From Paraburkholderia franconis (GTDB lineage: Bacteria > Pseudomonadota > Gammaproteobacteria > Burkholderiales > Burkholderiaceae), in contig NZ_WHNP01000069.1 of assembly GCF_009362735.1 (NCBI RefSeq), positions 1-33,115 on the forward strand: a stretch of DNA of 33,115 nucleotides, in the 5' to 3' direction. Under the pieces are notes generated by a model. That model saw only the letters and a list, made by a program, of their open reading frames with translations. It did not search any database and was not told the origin of the DNA. The position numbers were made by a program, and so were the translations under genes. Below, piece after piece: positions 1-7,830 of the stretch (positions are counted from its first letter, which is position 1; every line of letters starts with the position of its first letter).

Positions 1-500
1 CGGGCGCGATCGGCGCGCTGCGCGGGCCGAAGCACGGCGGCGCAAACGAGGCCGCATTCGAGATCCAGTCGCGCTACCAGACGCCGGATGAGGCGGAAGC
101 CGACATCCGCCGACGCGTCGAGAACAAGGAAGTCGTGATCGGCTTCGGCCATCCCGTCTACACGATCTCCGATCCGCGCAACAAGGTGATCAAGGACGTG
201 GCGAAGAAGCTGTCGAAGGAAGCGTCGAACATGAAGATGTTCGACATCGCCGAGCGGCTGGAGACGGTGATGTGGGACGTCAAGAAGATGTTCCCGAACC
301 TCGACTGGTTCAGCGCGGTGTCGTATCACATGATGGGTGTGCCGACCGCGATGTTCACGCCGCTCTTCGTGATTTCGCGCACGTCCGGCTGGGCCGCGCA
401 CATCATCGAGCAGCGCATCGACAACAAGATCATTCGGCCGAGCGCGAACTACACGGGACCGGACGATCTGGCGTTCGTGCCGCTCGCGAAGCGCGCCTGA
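1..500 (+). CDS. prpC: 2-methylcitrate synthase, C-terminal part (5' end outside window)
   Basis: This is the end of a citrate-synthase-family protein, read in the frame starting at base 3. It joins propionyl-CoA and oxaloacetate to give 2-methylcitrate, the first step of the cytoplasmic methylcitrate cycle. The visible part begins GAIGALRGPKHGGANEAAFE, the conserved segment carrying an active-site His. It continues through IGFGHPVY, with a second catalytic His, and VPTAMFTPLFVISRTSGWAAHIIEQ, with the catalytic and substrate-binding Arg. It ends at a TGA at 498-500. The choice of PrpC over GltA rests on these segments and on acnD and prpF downstream. The start and the first part of the protein lie outside the window. 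prpB and the regulator prpR are not visible and would be expected upstream. Confidence 0.95.
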   Translation, partial: GAIGALRGPKHGGANEAAFEIQSRYQTPDEAEADIRRRVENKEVVIGFGHPVYTISDPRNKVIKDVAKKLSKEASNMKMFDIAERLETVMWDVKKMFPNLDWFSAVSYHMMGVPTAMFTPLFVISRTSGWAAHIIEQRIDNKIIRPSANYTGPDDLAFVPLAKRA

Positions 501-547
501 TAGATGAGCTGGCTTCTGTATCGCTGCGCGAGAGCTGCGATGCACTT

Positions 548-588
548 GGGCCTTGGCTCGTCATACCTACGAGCCAAGGCTCCTTTTT
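548..588 (+). terminator. Rho-independent terminator-like hairpin between prpC and acnD
   Basis: A perfect 12-bp stem (550-561 pairs with 569-580) encloses a 7-base loop and can be extended by a G-U and a G-C pair at its foot. The run TCCTTTTT follows at once. It lies about 50 bases after the prpC stop and 117 bases before the acnD start, in the same orientation, so it should stop or attenuate transcription leaving prpC. Confidence 0.8.
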
Positions 589-704
589 ACACAGCGTGCT
601 TGACTGCGCGAGCCGTCCACTGACGCGCTAAACTTCGCGAGAAGACCTCAAAGGAAGCGTTCAGCGCCAGACGCTCCCGATTACTACCGCACTGTCCCTA
701 CGTC

Positions 705-3302
705 ATGAATACCGAATACCGCAAACCGCTGCCCGGCACCTCATTGGATTACTTCGACACGCGCGCCGCCATCGACGCGATCCAGCCGGGCGCCTACGAC
801 AAGCTGCCGTACACGTCGCGCGTGCACGCCGAAAATCTCGTGCGACGCTGCGATCCGGCGACGCTCACCGCTTCGCTCAAGCAGATCATCGAGCGCAAGC
901 GCGAACTCGATTTTCCGTGGTTTCCGGCGCGTGTCGTGTGCCATGACATTCTGGGGCAGACGGCGCTCGTCGATCTCGCGGGCCTGCGCGATGCGATCGC
1001 CGATCAGGGCGGCGACCCCGCGAAGGTGAACCCCGTCGTGCCCGTGCAACTGATCGTCGATCACTCGCTGGCCGTCGAATGCGGCGGCTTCGACCCCGAA
1101 GCGTTCGCGAAGAACCGCGCGATCGAAGACCGGCGCAACGAGGACCGCTTCGATTTCATCAACTGGACCAAGAAGGCGTTCAAGAACGTCGACGTGATTC
1201 CGCCCGGCAACGGCATCATGCACCAGATCAACCTGGAGCGCATGTCGCCCGTGATTCATGCCGTCGATGGCCTCGCGTATCCCGACACGCTCGTCGGCAC
1301 CGACAGCCACACGCCGCACGTCGATGCACTCGGCGTGATCGCCGTCGGCGTCGGCGGGCTGGAGGCGGAGAACGTGATGCTGGGCCGCGCGTCGTGGATG
1401 CGTCTGCCCGATATCGTCGGCGTCGAGCTTTCCGGCAAGCGTCAGCCGGGCATCACGGCAACCGACATCGTGCTCGCGCTGACGGAATTCCTGCGCAAGG
1501 AAAAAGTGGTCGGCGCATATCTGGAGTTTCGCGGCGCTGGCGCGTCGAGCCTCACGCTCGGTGACCGCGCGACGATCTCCAACATGGCGCCCGAATACGG
1601 CGCGACGGCCGCGATGTTCTTCATCGACGAGCAGACGATCGACTATCTGCGCCTCACGGGCCGCGACGACGCGCAAGTGAAGCTCGTCGAAACGTACGCG
1701 AAAACGGCGGGCCTGTGGGCCGATTCGCTGAAAGACGCCGAATATGAGCGCGTGCTCAGGTTCGATCTGTCGACGGTCGTGCGCAACATGGCCGGTCCGT
1801 CGAATCCGCACAAGCGCCTGCCCACTTCGGATCTCGCCGAACGCGGCATCGCGGGCAAGTGGGAAAACGTGCCGGGCCAGATGCCCGATGGCGCCGTCAT
1901 CATCGCCGCGATCACGAGCTGCACGAACACGAGCAATCCGCGCAACGTGATCGCAGCGGCCCTGCTCGCGCGCAATGCGAATGCGCGCGGCCTGACGCGC
2001 AAGCCGTGGGTCAAGTCGTCGCTTGCGCCGGGATCGAAAGCAGTCGAGCTGTATTTGCAGGAAGCGAAGCTGCTGCCCGATCTGGAAAAGCTCGGCTTCG
2101 GCATCGTCGCGTTTGCGTGCACGACCTGCAACGGCATGTCGGGTGCGCTCGATCCGAAGATCCAGCAGGAGATCATCGACCGCGATCTGTACGCGACGGC
2201 CGTGCTGTCGGGCAATCGCAACTTCGATGGCCGCATTCATCCGTATGCGAAGCAGGCGTTTCTCGCGTCGCCGCCGCTCGTCGTCGCGTACGCGATTGCG
2301 GGCACGATCCGCTTCGACATCGAACGCGACTCGCTCGGCATCGACAAGGACGGCAAGCCCGTTTATCTCAAGGACATCTGGCCGAGCGACGAAGAGATCG
2401 ACGCGATCGTCAAAGAGAGCGTGAAGCCCGAGCAGTTCCGCAAGGTGTACGAGCCGATGTTCGCGGTGACGGCCGCAAGCGGCGAGCCGATCAGCCCGCT
2501 GTATGACTGGCGCGCGCAAAGCACGTACATTCGCCGTCCGCCGTACTGGGAAGGCGCGCTCGCAGGCGAGCGCACGTTGAAGGGCATGCGCCCGCTCGCC
2601 GTGCTCGGCGACAACATCACGACCGATCACCTGTCGCCGTCGAACGCGATTCTCGCGAACAGCGCGGCGGGCGAATACCTCGCGAAAATGGGCTTGCCCG
2701 AAGAGGACTTCAACTCGTACGCGACGCATCGCGGCGATCACTTGACCGCGCAGCGCGCGACCTTCGCGAACCCGACGCTGATCAACGAAATGGCTGTCGT
2801 CGATGGCCAGGTGAAGAAGGGATCGCTCGCGCGCATCGAGCCCGAAGGCAAGGTCACACGCATGTGGGAGGCCATCGAAACCTACATGGACCGCAAGCAG
2901 CCGCTGATCATCGTCGCGGGCGCGGATTATGGCCAGGGCTCGTCGCGCGACTGGGCCGCGAAAGGCGTGCGGCTCGCGGGCGTCGAAGCGATCGTCGCGG
3001 AAGGCTTCGAGCGCATTCACCGCACGAACCTGATCGGCATGGGCGTGCTGCCGCTCGAATTCAAGCCGGGCGTCAACCGTATCGCGCTGGGCGTCGACGG
3101 GACGGAGACCTATGACGTGATCGGCGAACGCAAGCCGCGCGCGGACCTCGCGCTCGTGATCCATCGCGCGAACGGCGAACGCGTCGAAGTGCCCGTCACC
3201 TGCCGTCTCGACACGGCGGAAGAAGTGTCGATCTACGAAGCGGGCGGCGTGCTGCAACGCTTCGCGCAAGACTTCCTGGAGTCGTCGAAGGCAGCGGCCT
3301 GA
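705..3302 (+). CDS. acnD: Fe/S-dependent 2-methylcitrate dehydratase AcnD
   Basis: This 865-residue aconitase-superfamily protein dehydrates 2-methylcitrate to 2-methylaconitate. It takes the place of PrpD in organisms that also carry prpF. The N-terminal aconitase domain has the GTDSHTPHVDALGVIAVGVGG motif. The three cluster-ligand cysteines are visible as Cys406 (SCTNTSNP), Cys472 and Cys475 (ACTTCNG), so a [4Fe-4S] cluster is expected. The C-terminal swivel domain has GDNITTDHLSPS and YGQGSSRDWAAKG. Length and order match AcnD rather than housekeeping AcnA. The gene lies between prpC and prpF. The start MNTEYRKPLPGT is the first ATG in frame. No strong Shine-Dalgarno sequence is visible, so the start is reasonable but not proven. 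The long antisense reading frame over this gene is a codon-bias shadow. Confidence 0.95.
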   Translation: MNTEYRKPLPGTSLDYFDTRAAIDAIQPGAYDKLPYTSRVHAENLVRRCDPATLTASLKQIIERKRELDFPWFPARVVCHDILGQTALVDLAGLRDAIADQGGDPAKVNPVVPVQLIVDHSLAVECGGFDPEAFAKNRAIEDRRNEDRFDFINWTKKAFKNVDVIPPGNGIMHQINLERMSPVIHAVDGLAYPDTLVGTDSHTPHVDALGVIAVGVGGLEAENVMLGRASWMRLPDIVGVELSGKRQPGITATDIVLALTEFLRKEKVVGAYLEFRGAGASSLTLGDRATISNMAPEYGATAAMFFIDEQTIDYLRLTGRDDAQVKLVETYAKTAGLWADSLKDAEYERVLRFDLSTVVRNMAGPSNPHKRLPTSDLAERGIAGKWENVPGQMPDGAVIIAAITSCTNTSNPRNVIAAALLARNANARGLTRKPWVKSSLAPGSKAVELYLQEAKLLPDLEKLGFGIVAFACTTCNGMSGALDPKIQQEIIDRDLYATAVLSGNRNFDGRIHPYAKQAFLASPPLVVAYAIAGTIRFDIERDSLGIDKDGKPVYLKDIWPSDEEIDAIVKESVKPEQFRKVYEPMFAVTAASGEPISPLYDWRAQSTYIRRPPYWEGALAGERTLKGMRPLAVLGDNITTDHLSPSNAILANSAAGEYLAKMGLPEEDFNSYATHRGDHLTAQRATFANPTLINEMAVVDGQVKKGSLARIEPEGKVTRMWEAIETYMDRKQPLIIVAGADYGQGSSRDWAAKGVRLAGVEAIVAEGFERIHRTNLIGMGVLPLEFKPGVNRIALGVDGTETYDVIGERKPRADLALVIHRANGERVEVPVTCRLDTAEEVSIYEAGGVLQRFAQDFLESSKAAA

Positions 3303-3324
3303 CGCGCACTGTTCGTTCATGCAT

Positions 3325-3347
3325 GGGCGGTGCGCATTGCACCGCCC
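3325..3347 (+). other. Hairpin in the acnD-prpF spacer
   Basis: A perfect 9-bp GC-rich stem (GGGCGGTGC at 3325-3333, partner at 3339-3347) has a 5-base loop. No T-run follows, so it is more likely an mRNA stabiliser or weak attenuator than a full terminator. An ATG in frame with prpF at 3323 sits at its foot, which argues against that codon as the start. Confidence 0.5.
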
Positions 3348-3370
3348 TCGTCTCATCAGGATCACAACAC

Positions 3371-4555
3371 ATGGCACACGCACCCCAGATCAGGATTCCC
3401 GCGACCTACATCCGCGGCGGCACCAGCAAAGGCGTGTTCTTTCGCCTGAAGGACTTGCCCGAAGCCGCGCAGGTGCCCGGCGTGGCGCGCGACGCATTGC
3501 TGATGCGCGTGATCGGCAGCCCCGATCCGTATGGCAAGCAGATCGACGGCATGGGCGGCGCGACATCGAGCACCAGCAAGACGGTGATCGTCGCGAAGAG
3601 CAGCAGGCCGGATCACGATGTCGATTATCTCTTCGGACAGGTGTCGATCGACAGGGCGTTCGTCGACTGGAGCGGCAATTGCGGCAACCTGTCGGCGGCT
3701 GTGGGGCCGTTTGCGATCAGCGGCGGCCTTATCGATCCGGACCGCGTGCCGGACAACGGCATCGCGATCGTACGCATCTGGCAGGCGAACATCGGCAAGA
3801 CGATCATCGCGCACGTGCCGATGACCAACGGCGCCGTGCAGGAAACGGGCGACTTCGAGCTCGACGGCGTGACGTTCCCCGCCGCCGAAGTGCAGCTCGA
3901 ATTCATGGACCCCGCCGCCGAGGAAGAAGGCGCGGAAGGCGCGATGTTCCCGACGGGCAACGTCGTCGACGATCTGGACGTGCCCGGCGTCGGCACGCTC
4001 AAGGCGACGATGATCAACGCGGGCATCCCGACGATCTTCGTGAACGCGGACGCAATCGGCTATACGGGCACGGAGCTACAGGACGCGATCAACAGCGACG
4101 ACGCCGCGCTCAAGAAGTTCGAGACCATTCGCGCGCATGGCGCGCTGCGCATGGGCCTCATCAAGAACCTCGATGAAATCGCGAAGCGCCAGCACACGCC
4201 GAAAGTCGCGTTCGTTGCGTGGCCCACGGCTTATGCGGCGTCGAGCGGCAAGCGTGTTGATGCGGGCGACGTCGATCTGCTCGTGCGCGCGATGTCGATG
4301 GGCAAGCTGCATCACGCGATGATGGGCACGGCGGCCGTCGCGATCGCCACGGCAGCGGCGATTCCCGGCACGCTCGTGAATCTCGCGGCGGGCGGCGGCG
4401 AGCGCAACGCCGTGCGTTTCGGTCATCCGTCGGGGACGCTGCGGGTCGGCGCGGAGGCGACTCAGGCGAACGGCGAGTGGACCGTGAAGAAGGCCGTGAT
4501 GAGCCGCAGCGCGCGTGTGTTGATGGAGGGTTGGGTGCGAGTGCCGTCCGAGTGA
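3371..4555 (+). CDS. prpF: PrpF, 2-methylaconitate cis-trans isomerase family
   Basis: The product (394 residues from this start) belongs to the PrpF/DUF453 family, with the diaminopimelate-epimerase-like double fold. It isomerises the trans-2-methylaconitate made by AcnD into the cis form that standard aconitase can hydrate. Family signatures are the N-terminal IPATYIRGGTSKGVFF, IGSPDPYGKQIDGMGGATSSTSK, DWSGNCGNLSAAVGPFAI (with the conserved Cys) and the C-terminal NAVRFGHPSGTLRV. I chose the ATG at 3371 (MAHAPQIRIP) because it gives the usual family length and has an AGG about 10 bases upstream. The in-frame ATG at 3323 would add 16 unconserved residues from inside a hairpin. The gene follows acnD by 68 bases. 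Confidence 0.95.
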   Translation: MAHAPQIRIPATYIRGGTSKGVFFRLKDLPEAAQVPGVARDALLMRVIGSPDPYGKQIDGMGGATSSTSKTVIVAKSSRPDHDVDYLFGQVSIDRAFVDWSGNCGNLSAAVGPFAISGGLIDPDRVPDNGIAIVRIWQANIGKTIIAHVPMTNGAVQETGDFELDGVTFPAAEVQLEFMDPAAEEEGAEGAMFPTGNVVDDLDVPGVGTLKATMINAGIPTIFVNADAIGYTGTELQDAINSDDAALKKFETIRAHGALRMGLIKNLDEIAKRQHTPKVAFVAWPTAYAASSGKRVDAGDVDLLVRAMSMGKLHHAMMGTAAVAIATAAAIPGTLVNLAAGGGERNAVRFGHPSGTLRVGAEATQANGEWTVKKAVMSRSARVLMEGWVRVPSE

Positions 4556-4575
4556 TGTAGCGGACGTTGTGCATC

Positions 4576-4643
4576 GTCTGCCGTCACGCATGCGGCAGAC
4601 CGAACGACGAGTGACGTCAGGTACAAGCGACCACTCGTCGTTC
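4576..4643. terminator. Two tandem hairpins between convergent prpF and MFS genes
   Basis: The first hairpin has an 8-bp stem (4576-4583 with 4593-4600). The second has a perfect 12-bp stem (GAACGACGAGTG at 4602-4613 with 4632-4643) and an 18-base loop. They fill the 99-base gap between two converging genes and probably act as a bidirectional terminator. T-runs are poor on both strands, so some could instead be mRNA 3'-end protectors. Confidence 0.6.
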
Positions 4644-4654
4644 AAACCATAAAC

Positions 4655-5977
4655 TCAGCCAGCGCTTCGTTCCATCACCCCATCCGCCACCGTCCGCCGC
4701 GCCATGAACCAGTAGAACAGCGCGGCACATCCCGCAATCGCCCCGCCGATCACGAACGCAAGCGAGTAAGACCCCGTGCGATCGACGATGAACCCTGCGG
4801 CAACGGGCGAAAACGCGCCGCCAAAATAACCGCCGAAGTTCTGGATCGCGCTGACGGAAGCGACCATCGACGAAGGCGCGATATCTGCCGCAAGCGCCCA
4901 CGCATTGCCGATCGTTGCGGCGATGAACGCGAGACCGACTGTCATCAGCACGAGCGTCGTCGTGATCGACTGTGTGAACGGCAGCGCGATCGCGCAAGCC
5001 GCCGCACCCAGCGACGAGCACACGATGATGATGCGCTTCGCGCTCATCGCAGATGCGACGCCGCGATCGACCAGCTTCGCCGCAATCCAGCCCGCGACGA
5101 TCTCACCCGCCGCGCCGCCGAACCACGGAATGCTCGCGTACACGCCGAGTTGCGTGAGCGAGATGTGAAAGCGATCGAGCAGATAGAGCGGCAGGAATAC
5201 GAGAAACAGATTCCACAGCCAGATCGCGCAGAAGTAGCCGAGAATCATCCCCCACACGCTGCGATGCCCGAACAGCGAGCGCCACTTGATCGCCGACGTC
5301 GCGAGCGAGTGCTCATGTCCGCCGCCGCCCGCTTCGATATACGCGAACTCTTCGCGCGAGAGCCGCTTGCTCTGCATCGGATTGCGATAGAGGAACAGAA
5401 ACAGAATCGCGAATGCGATACCCACCGCGCCCGTCACATGAAAGAGCGAGCGCCAGCCGAACGCGATCATCAGCCCGACGAGGATCGCGGGCGCAAGCGC
5501 GGGCCCCCATTTCGACGACGAGTCCCAGATGCCCGTCGCGAAGCCGCGCTCCTTGTCGGGAAACCACGCGGCCGTGATCTTCGCCGACGTCGGCCAGCAC
5601 GGCGCCTCGCCAACGGCAAGCAGCGCGCGCATCACGATCAGCCCGGAGATCGAACCGACCACGCCCGTCAGCCATGTCGCGACGCTCCACCAGATCATTC
5701 CGATCGCGTACGCTTTCTTTGCACCGAAACGATCGATGATCCAGCCGGCGGGCAACTGCATCACGGCATACGTCCACGCGAACACGGTGCCGAGCAGACC
5801 GATCTGCGTGCGCGTGAGGCCAAGATCGTGAATCATGCCGGGCGCCGCGATCGAAAGACTCGCGCGATCCAGATAGTTGATGATGCCGCCGATCAGCAGC
5901 CAGATCAGCACGCGCCAGCGGAAATTCATACCTGCAGTTGTGGCCGGCGCGGACGCCCCAATCAGCTTTCCATCCAT
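4655..5977 (-). CDS. MFS transporter, anion:cation symporter type
   Basis: This 440-residue integral membrane protein has about 12 predicted hydrophobic helices. MFS loop signatures include NYLDRASLSIAAPGM in the first helix, DRFGAKKAY between helices 2 and 3, and GEAPCWPTSAKITAAWFPDKERGFATGIWDS, which is typical of the anion:cation symporter family that takes up glucarate, hexuronates and other sugar acids. It is the last gene of a four-gene minus-strand operon with three enzymes acting on 2-keto-3-deoxy sugar acids and follows the DHDPS-family gene by 54 bases. Import of a sugar acid such as an aldonate is therefore the natural inference. The start is the ATG preceded by AGGAGACA two bases upstream. 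The exact substrate cannot be read from the sequence. Confidence 0.88.
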   Translation of the reverse strand: MDGKLIGASAPATTAGMNFRWRVLIWLLIGGIINYLDRASLSIAAPGMIHDLGLTRTQIGLLGTVFAWTYAVMQLPAGWIIDRFGAKKAYAIGMIWWSVATWLTGVVGSISGLIVMRALLAVGEAPCWPTSAKITAAWFPDKERGFATGIWDSSSKWGPALAPAILVGLMIAFGWRSLFHVTGAVGIAFAILFLFLYRNPMQSKRLSREEFAYIEAGGGGHEHSLATSAIKWRSLFGHRSVWGMILGYFCAIWLWNLFLVFLPLYLLDRFHISLTQLGVYASIPWFGGAAGEIVAGWIAAKLVDRGVASAMSAKRIIIVCSSLGAAACAIALPFTQSITTTLVLMTVGLAFIAATIGNAWALAADIAPSSMVASVSAIQNFGGYFGGAFSPVAAGFIVDRTGSYSLAFVIGGAIAGCAALFYWFMARRTVADGVMERSAG

Positions 5978-6031
5978 TCTGTCTCCTCGTCTGTTTGTGT
6001 GTTGTGAATTCCGTGCGGCCTGACTATACGT

Positions 6032-6961
6032 TCATTTCCCCCAACGCAGCACCAAAGGATCGAGCCGCCGCGCGATATCGATCAGTTCCGCGCGCGTGTC
6101 GGGATGCATCGTCGGCAGCGGATGGCGCGGGCTCTCGCACGCGATCACGCCGCCTTCTTTCATCAGCGCCTTCGCGGCGAGCAGGCCCGCCTGCCGGTTC
6201 TCGTGATTGATCAGCGGCAGCCAGCGCTGATAGTGAGCGAAGGCGTCGTCGCGCCTGCCCTTGCGGAAGGCCTCGAGGATCGGGCGAATGCCGTCCGGAT
6301 AGCCGCCGCCCGTCATCGAGCCCGTCGCGCCTGCGTTGAGATCCGCGAACAGCGTGATCGCTTCTTCGCCGTCCCACGGACCTTCGACTGCTTCGCCCGC
6401 GATGCGGATCAGTTCGCGCAGCTTCGCGGCCGCACCCGGCGTTTCGATCTTGAAGTACGACACGTGTTCGATCTCGAGCGCCATCCGCGCGAGAAATGCA
6501 GCGGACAGCGCCGTGCCGCTCGCGGGCGCATCCTGAATCATGATGGGAATGCCGATGCCGTCCGACAGCCGCGCGTAGAACTCGTAGATCTGCGTCTCTG
6601 GCACGCGGAACGTCGCGCCGTGATACGGCGGCATCGCCATCACCATCGATGCGCCCTGCGCCTGCGCGCGCCGGCTGCGTTCGATGCAAACGGCGCTGCT
6701 GTAATGGCTCGTCGTCACGATGACGGGTACGCGGCCCGCGACGTGTTCGAGCATCACGCGGGTCAGCGTGTCGCGCTCGTCGTCGGAGAGCGCGAACTGC
6801 TCGGAGAAGTTCGCGAGAATGCACAGGCCGTCCGAGCCCGCGTCGATCATGAAATCGAGCGCGCGCTTCTGGCTGTCGAGATCGAGCGCGCCTGTTTCGG
6901 TGAAGGTCGTCGGTACGACGGGGAAAATGCCGCGATAGCGCGGCGTGCTTCGTGTGTCCAT
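6032..6961 (-). CDS. DHDPS-family L-2-keto-3-deoxyarabonate dehydratase-like protein
   Basis: This 309-residue TIM-barrel protein belongs to the DapA/N-acetylneuraminate lyase superfamily. The Schiff-base lysine is Lys171 in VSYFKIETPG. The Tyr that true dihydrodipicolinate synthases carry in YNVP is replaced by Gln143 (IQDAP). From memory, the opening (STPRYRGIFPVVPTTF), GSDGLCILANFSEQFALSDDER and HPDTRAELIDIARRLDPLVLRW closely resemble Azospirillum brasilense L-2-keto-3-deoxyarabonate dehydratase (EC 4.2.1.43). That enzyme dehydrates and deaminates nothing but converts its substrate to alpha-ketoglutarate semialdehyde. The gene is third in an operon with a FAH hydrolase and an SDR, starting 105 bases after the SDR stop. 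An aldolase or dehydratase for another keto-deoxy acid is possible. Lysine biosynthesis is unlikely. Confidence 0.8.
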   Translation of the reverse strand: MDTRSTPRYRGIFPVVPTTFTETGALDLDSQKRALDFMIDAGSDGLCILANFSEQFALSDDERDTLTRVMLEHVAGRVPVIVTTSHYSSAVCIERSRRAQAQGASMVMAMPPYHGATFRVPETQIYEFYARLSDGIGIPIMIQDAPASGTALSAAFLARMALEIEHVSYFKIETPGAAAKLRELIRIAGEAVEGPWDGEEAITLFADLNAGATGSMTGGGYPDGIRPILEAFRKGRRDDAFAHYQRWLPLINHENRQAGLLAAKALMKEGGVIACESPRHPLPTMHPDTRAELIDIARRLDPLVLRWGK

Positions 6962-7066
6962 GATCAGATATCCGCTAAAGGCCTTGCTGAAAACGCGGAC
7001 CGTTGACGCGTGCGATTGCGAAGACCGTCAGCGAACGGATGCTTCGGGTCTGCGCAAGCACATCGG

Positions 7067-7819
7067 TCAATACGTCGCGCGGCCGCCCGACAGGTCGAAC
7101 ACCGCGCCCGTCGTGAACGAATTCTCCGCCGACACGAGCCACGCGACCATCGACGCGATTTCCCTCACGTCGACAAAGCGGCCACGCGGAATCTTCGAGA
7201 GCATGTAGTCGATGTGCTGCTGCGTCATCTGCTCGAAGATGCGCGTGCGCGCGGCAGCGGGCGTGATCGCGTTGACGGCGATATCGAGCGCCGCCGTTTC
7301 CTTGCCGAGGCTCTTCGTCAGCGCGATGACGCCTGCCTTGGCCACGCTGTAGGCGCTCGCGTTCGGATTGCCTTCCTTGCCCGCGATCGAGGCGATATTG
7401 ACGATGCGTCCATAGCCGCGCGCGATCATCGTCTTCACGACAGACTGGTTGACGTGAAAGGTCGCGTTCAGATCGACGTCGATCACGCGCGCCCATTCGT
7501 CCGGCGCGTAGTCCGCGAGCGGTGCGTTCGCGCCCGCGATGCCCGCGCTGTGAACGAGAATGTCGATCGCGCCCAGTCGCGCGACGGTATGGTCGGTAGC
7601 CGCTTGCACGGCGTCGCGTTGCGTGAGGTCGACGAGGACGGTCTCGACATCGCCGAAGTGCGCGAGACGCGCTTTCGCATCGGCGAGCGCGGCTTCGTCG
7701 CGATCCCATAGCGCGACGCGCGCGTTGCCCTGCAACAGCCGCTCGGCGACCGCATACCCGATGCCCTGTGCGCCGCCCGTGACGACGGCCGCGCGCTGCG
7801 TGAAGTCGTAGCGGTTCAT
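7067..7819 (-). CDS. SDR dehydrogenase, probably for a 2-keto-3-deoxy sugar acid
   Basis: This is a classical short-chain dehydrogenase of 250 residues. It has the TGGAQGIG nucleotide motif (residues 14-21), an acidic Asp38 after the second strand suggesting NAD, the active-site triad Ser143-Tyr156-Lys160 (YSVAK), and NAITPAAARTR where most family members read PG. It begins 11 bases after the FAH hydrolase stop, at ATG 7819 behind a strong AAGGAG. A longer reading frame running upstream through the hydrolase is an artefact. By analogy with the oxidative L-rhamnose and L-fucose pathways, such an SDR oxidises the C4 hydroxyl of a 2-keto-3-deoxy acid to the 2,4-diketo acid, which a FAH-family hydrolase then cleaves. 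Substrate stereochemistry is unknown. Confidence 0.85.
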   Translation of the reverse strand: MNRYDFTQRAAVVTGGAQGIGYAVAERLLQGNARVALWDRDEAALADAKARLAHFGDVETVLVDLTQRDAVQAATDHTVARLGAIDILVHSAGIAGANAPLADYAPDEWARVIDVDLNATFHVNQSVVKTMIARGYGRIVNIASIAGKEGNPNASAYSVAKAGVIALTKSLGKETAALDIAVNAITPAAARTRIFEQMTQQHIDYMLSKIPRGRFVDVREIASMVAWLVSAENSFTTGAVFDLSGGRATY

Positions 7820-7830
7820 CAACGCGCTCC

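Noticed and set aside
3323..3370. Upstream in-frame start for prpF
   Set aside because: The added residues are unlike the family, the codon lies at the foot of a hairpin, and a better-placed start exists at 3371.
741..3383. An 880-codon open frame antisense to acnD
   Set aside because: It mirrors acnD almost exactly, is extremely rich in Arg, Asp, His and Val, has no domain, and follows from the codon bias of a high-GC gene.
6032..6961. Annotation as true dihydrodipicolinate synthase (dapA)
   Set aside because: The catalytic Tyr is replaced by Gln143, the sequence resembles keto-deoxy-arabonate dehydratase, and the operon is for sugar acids.
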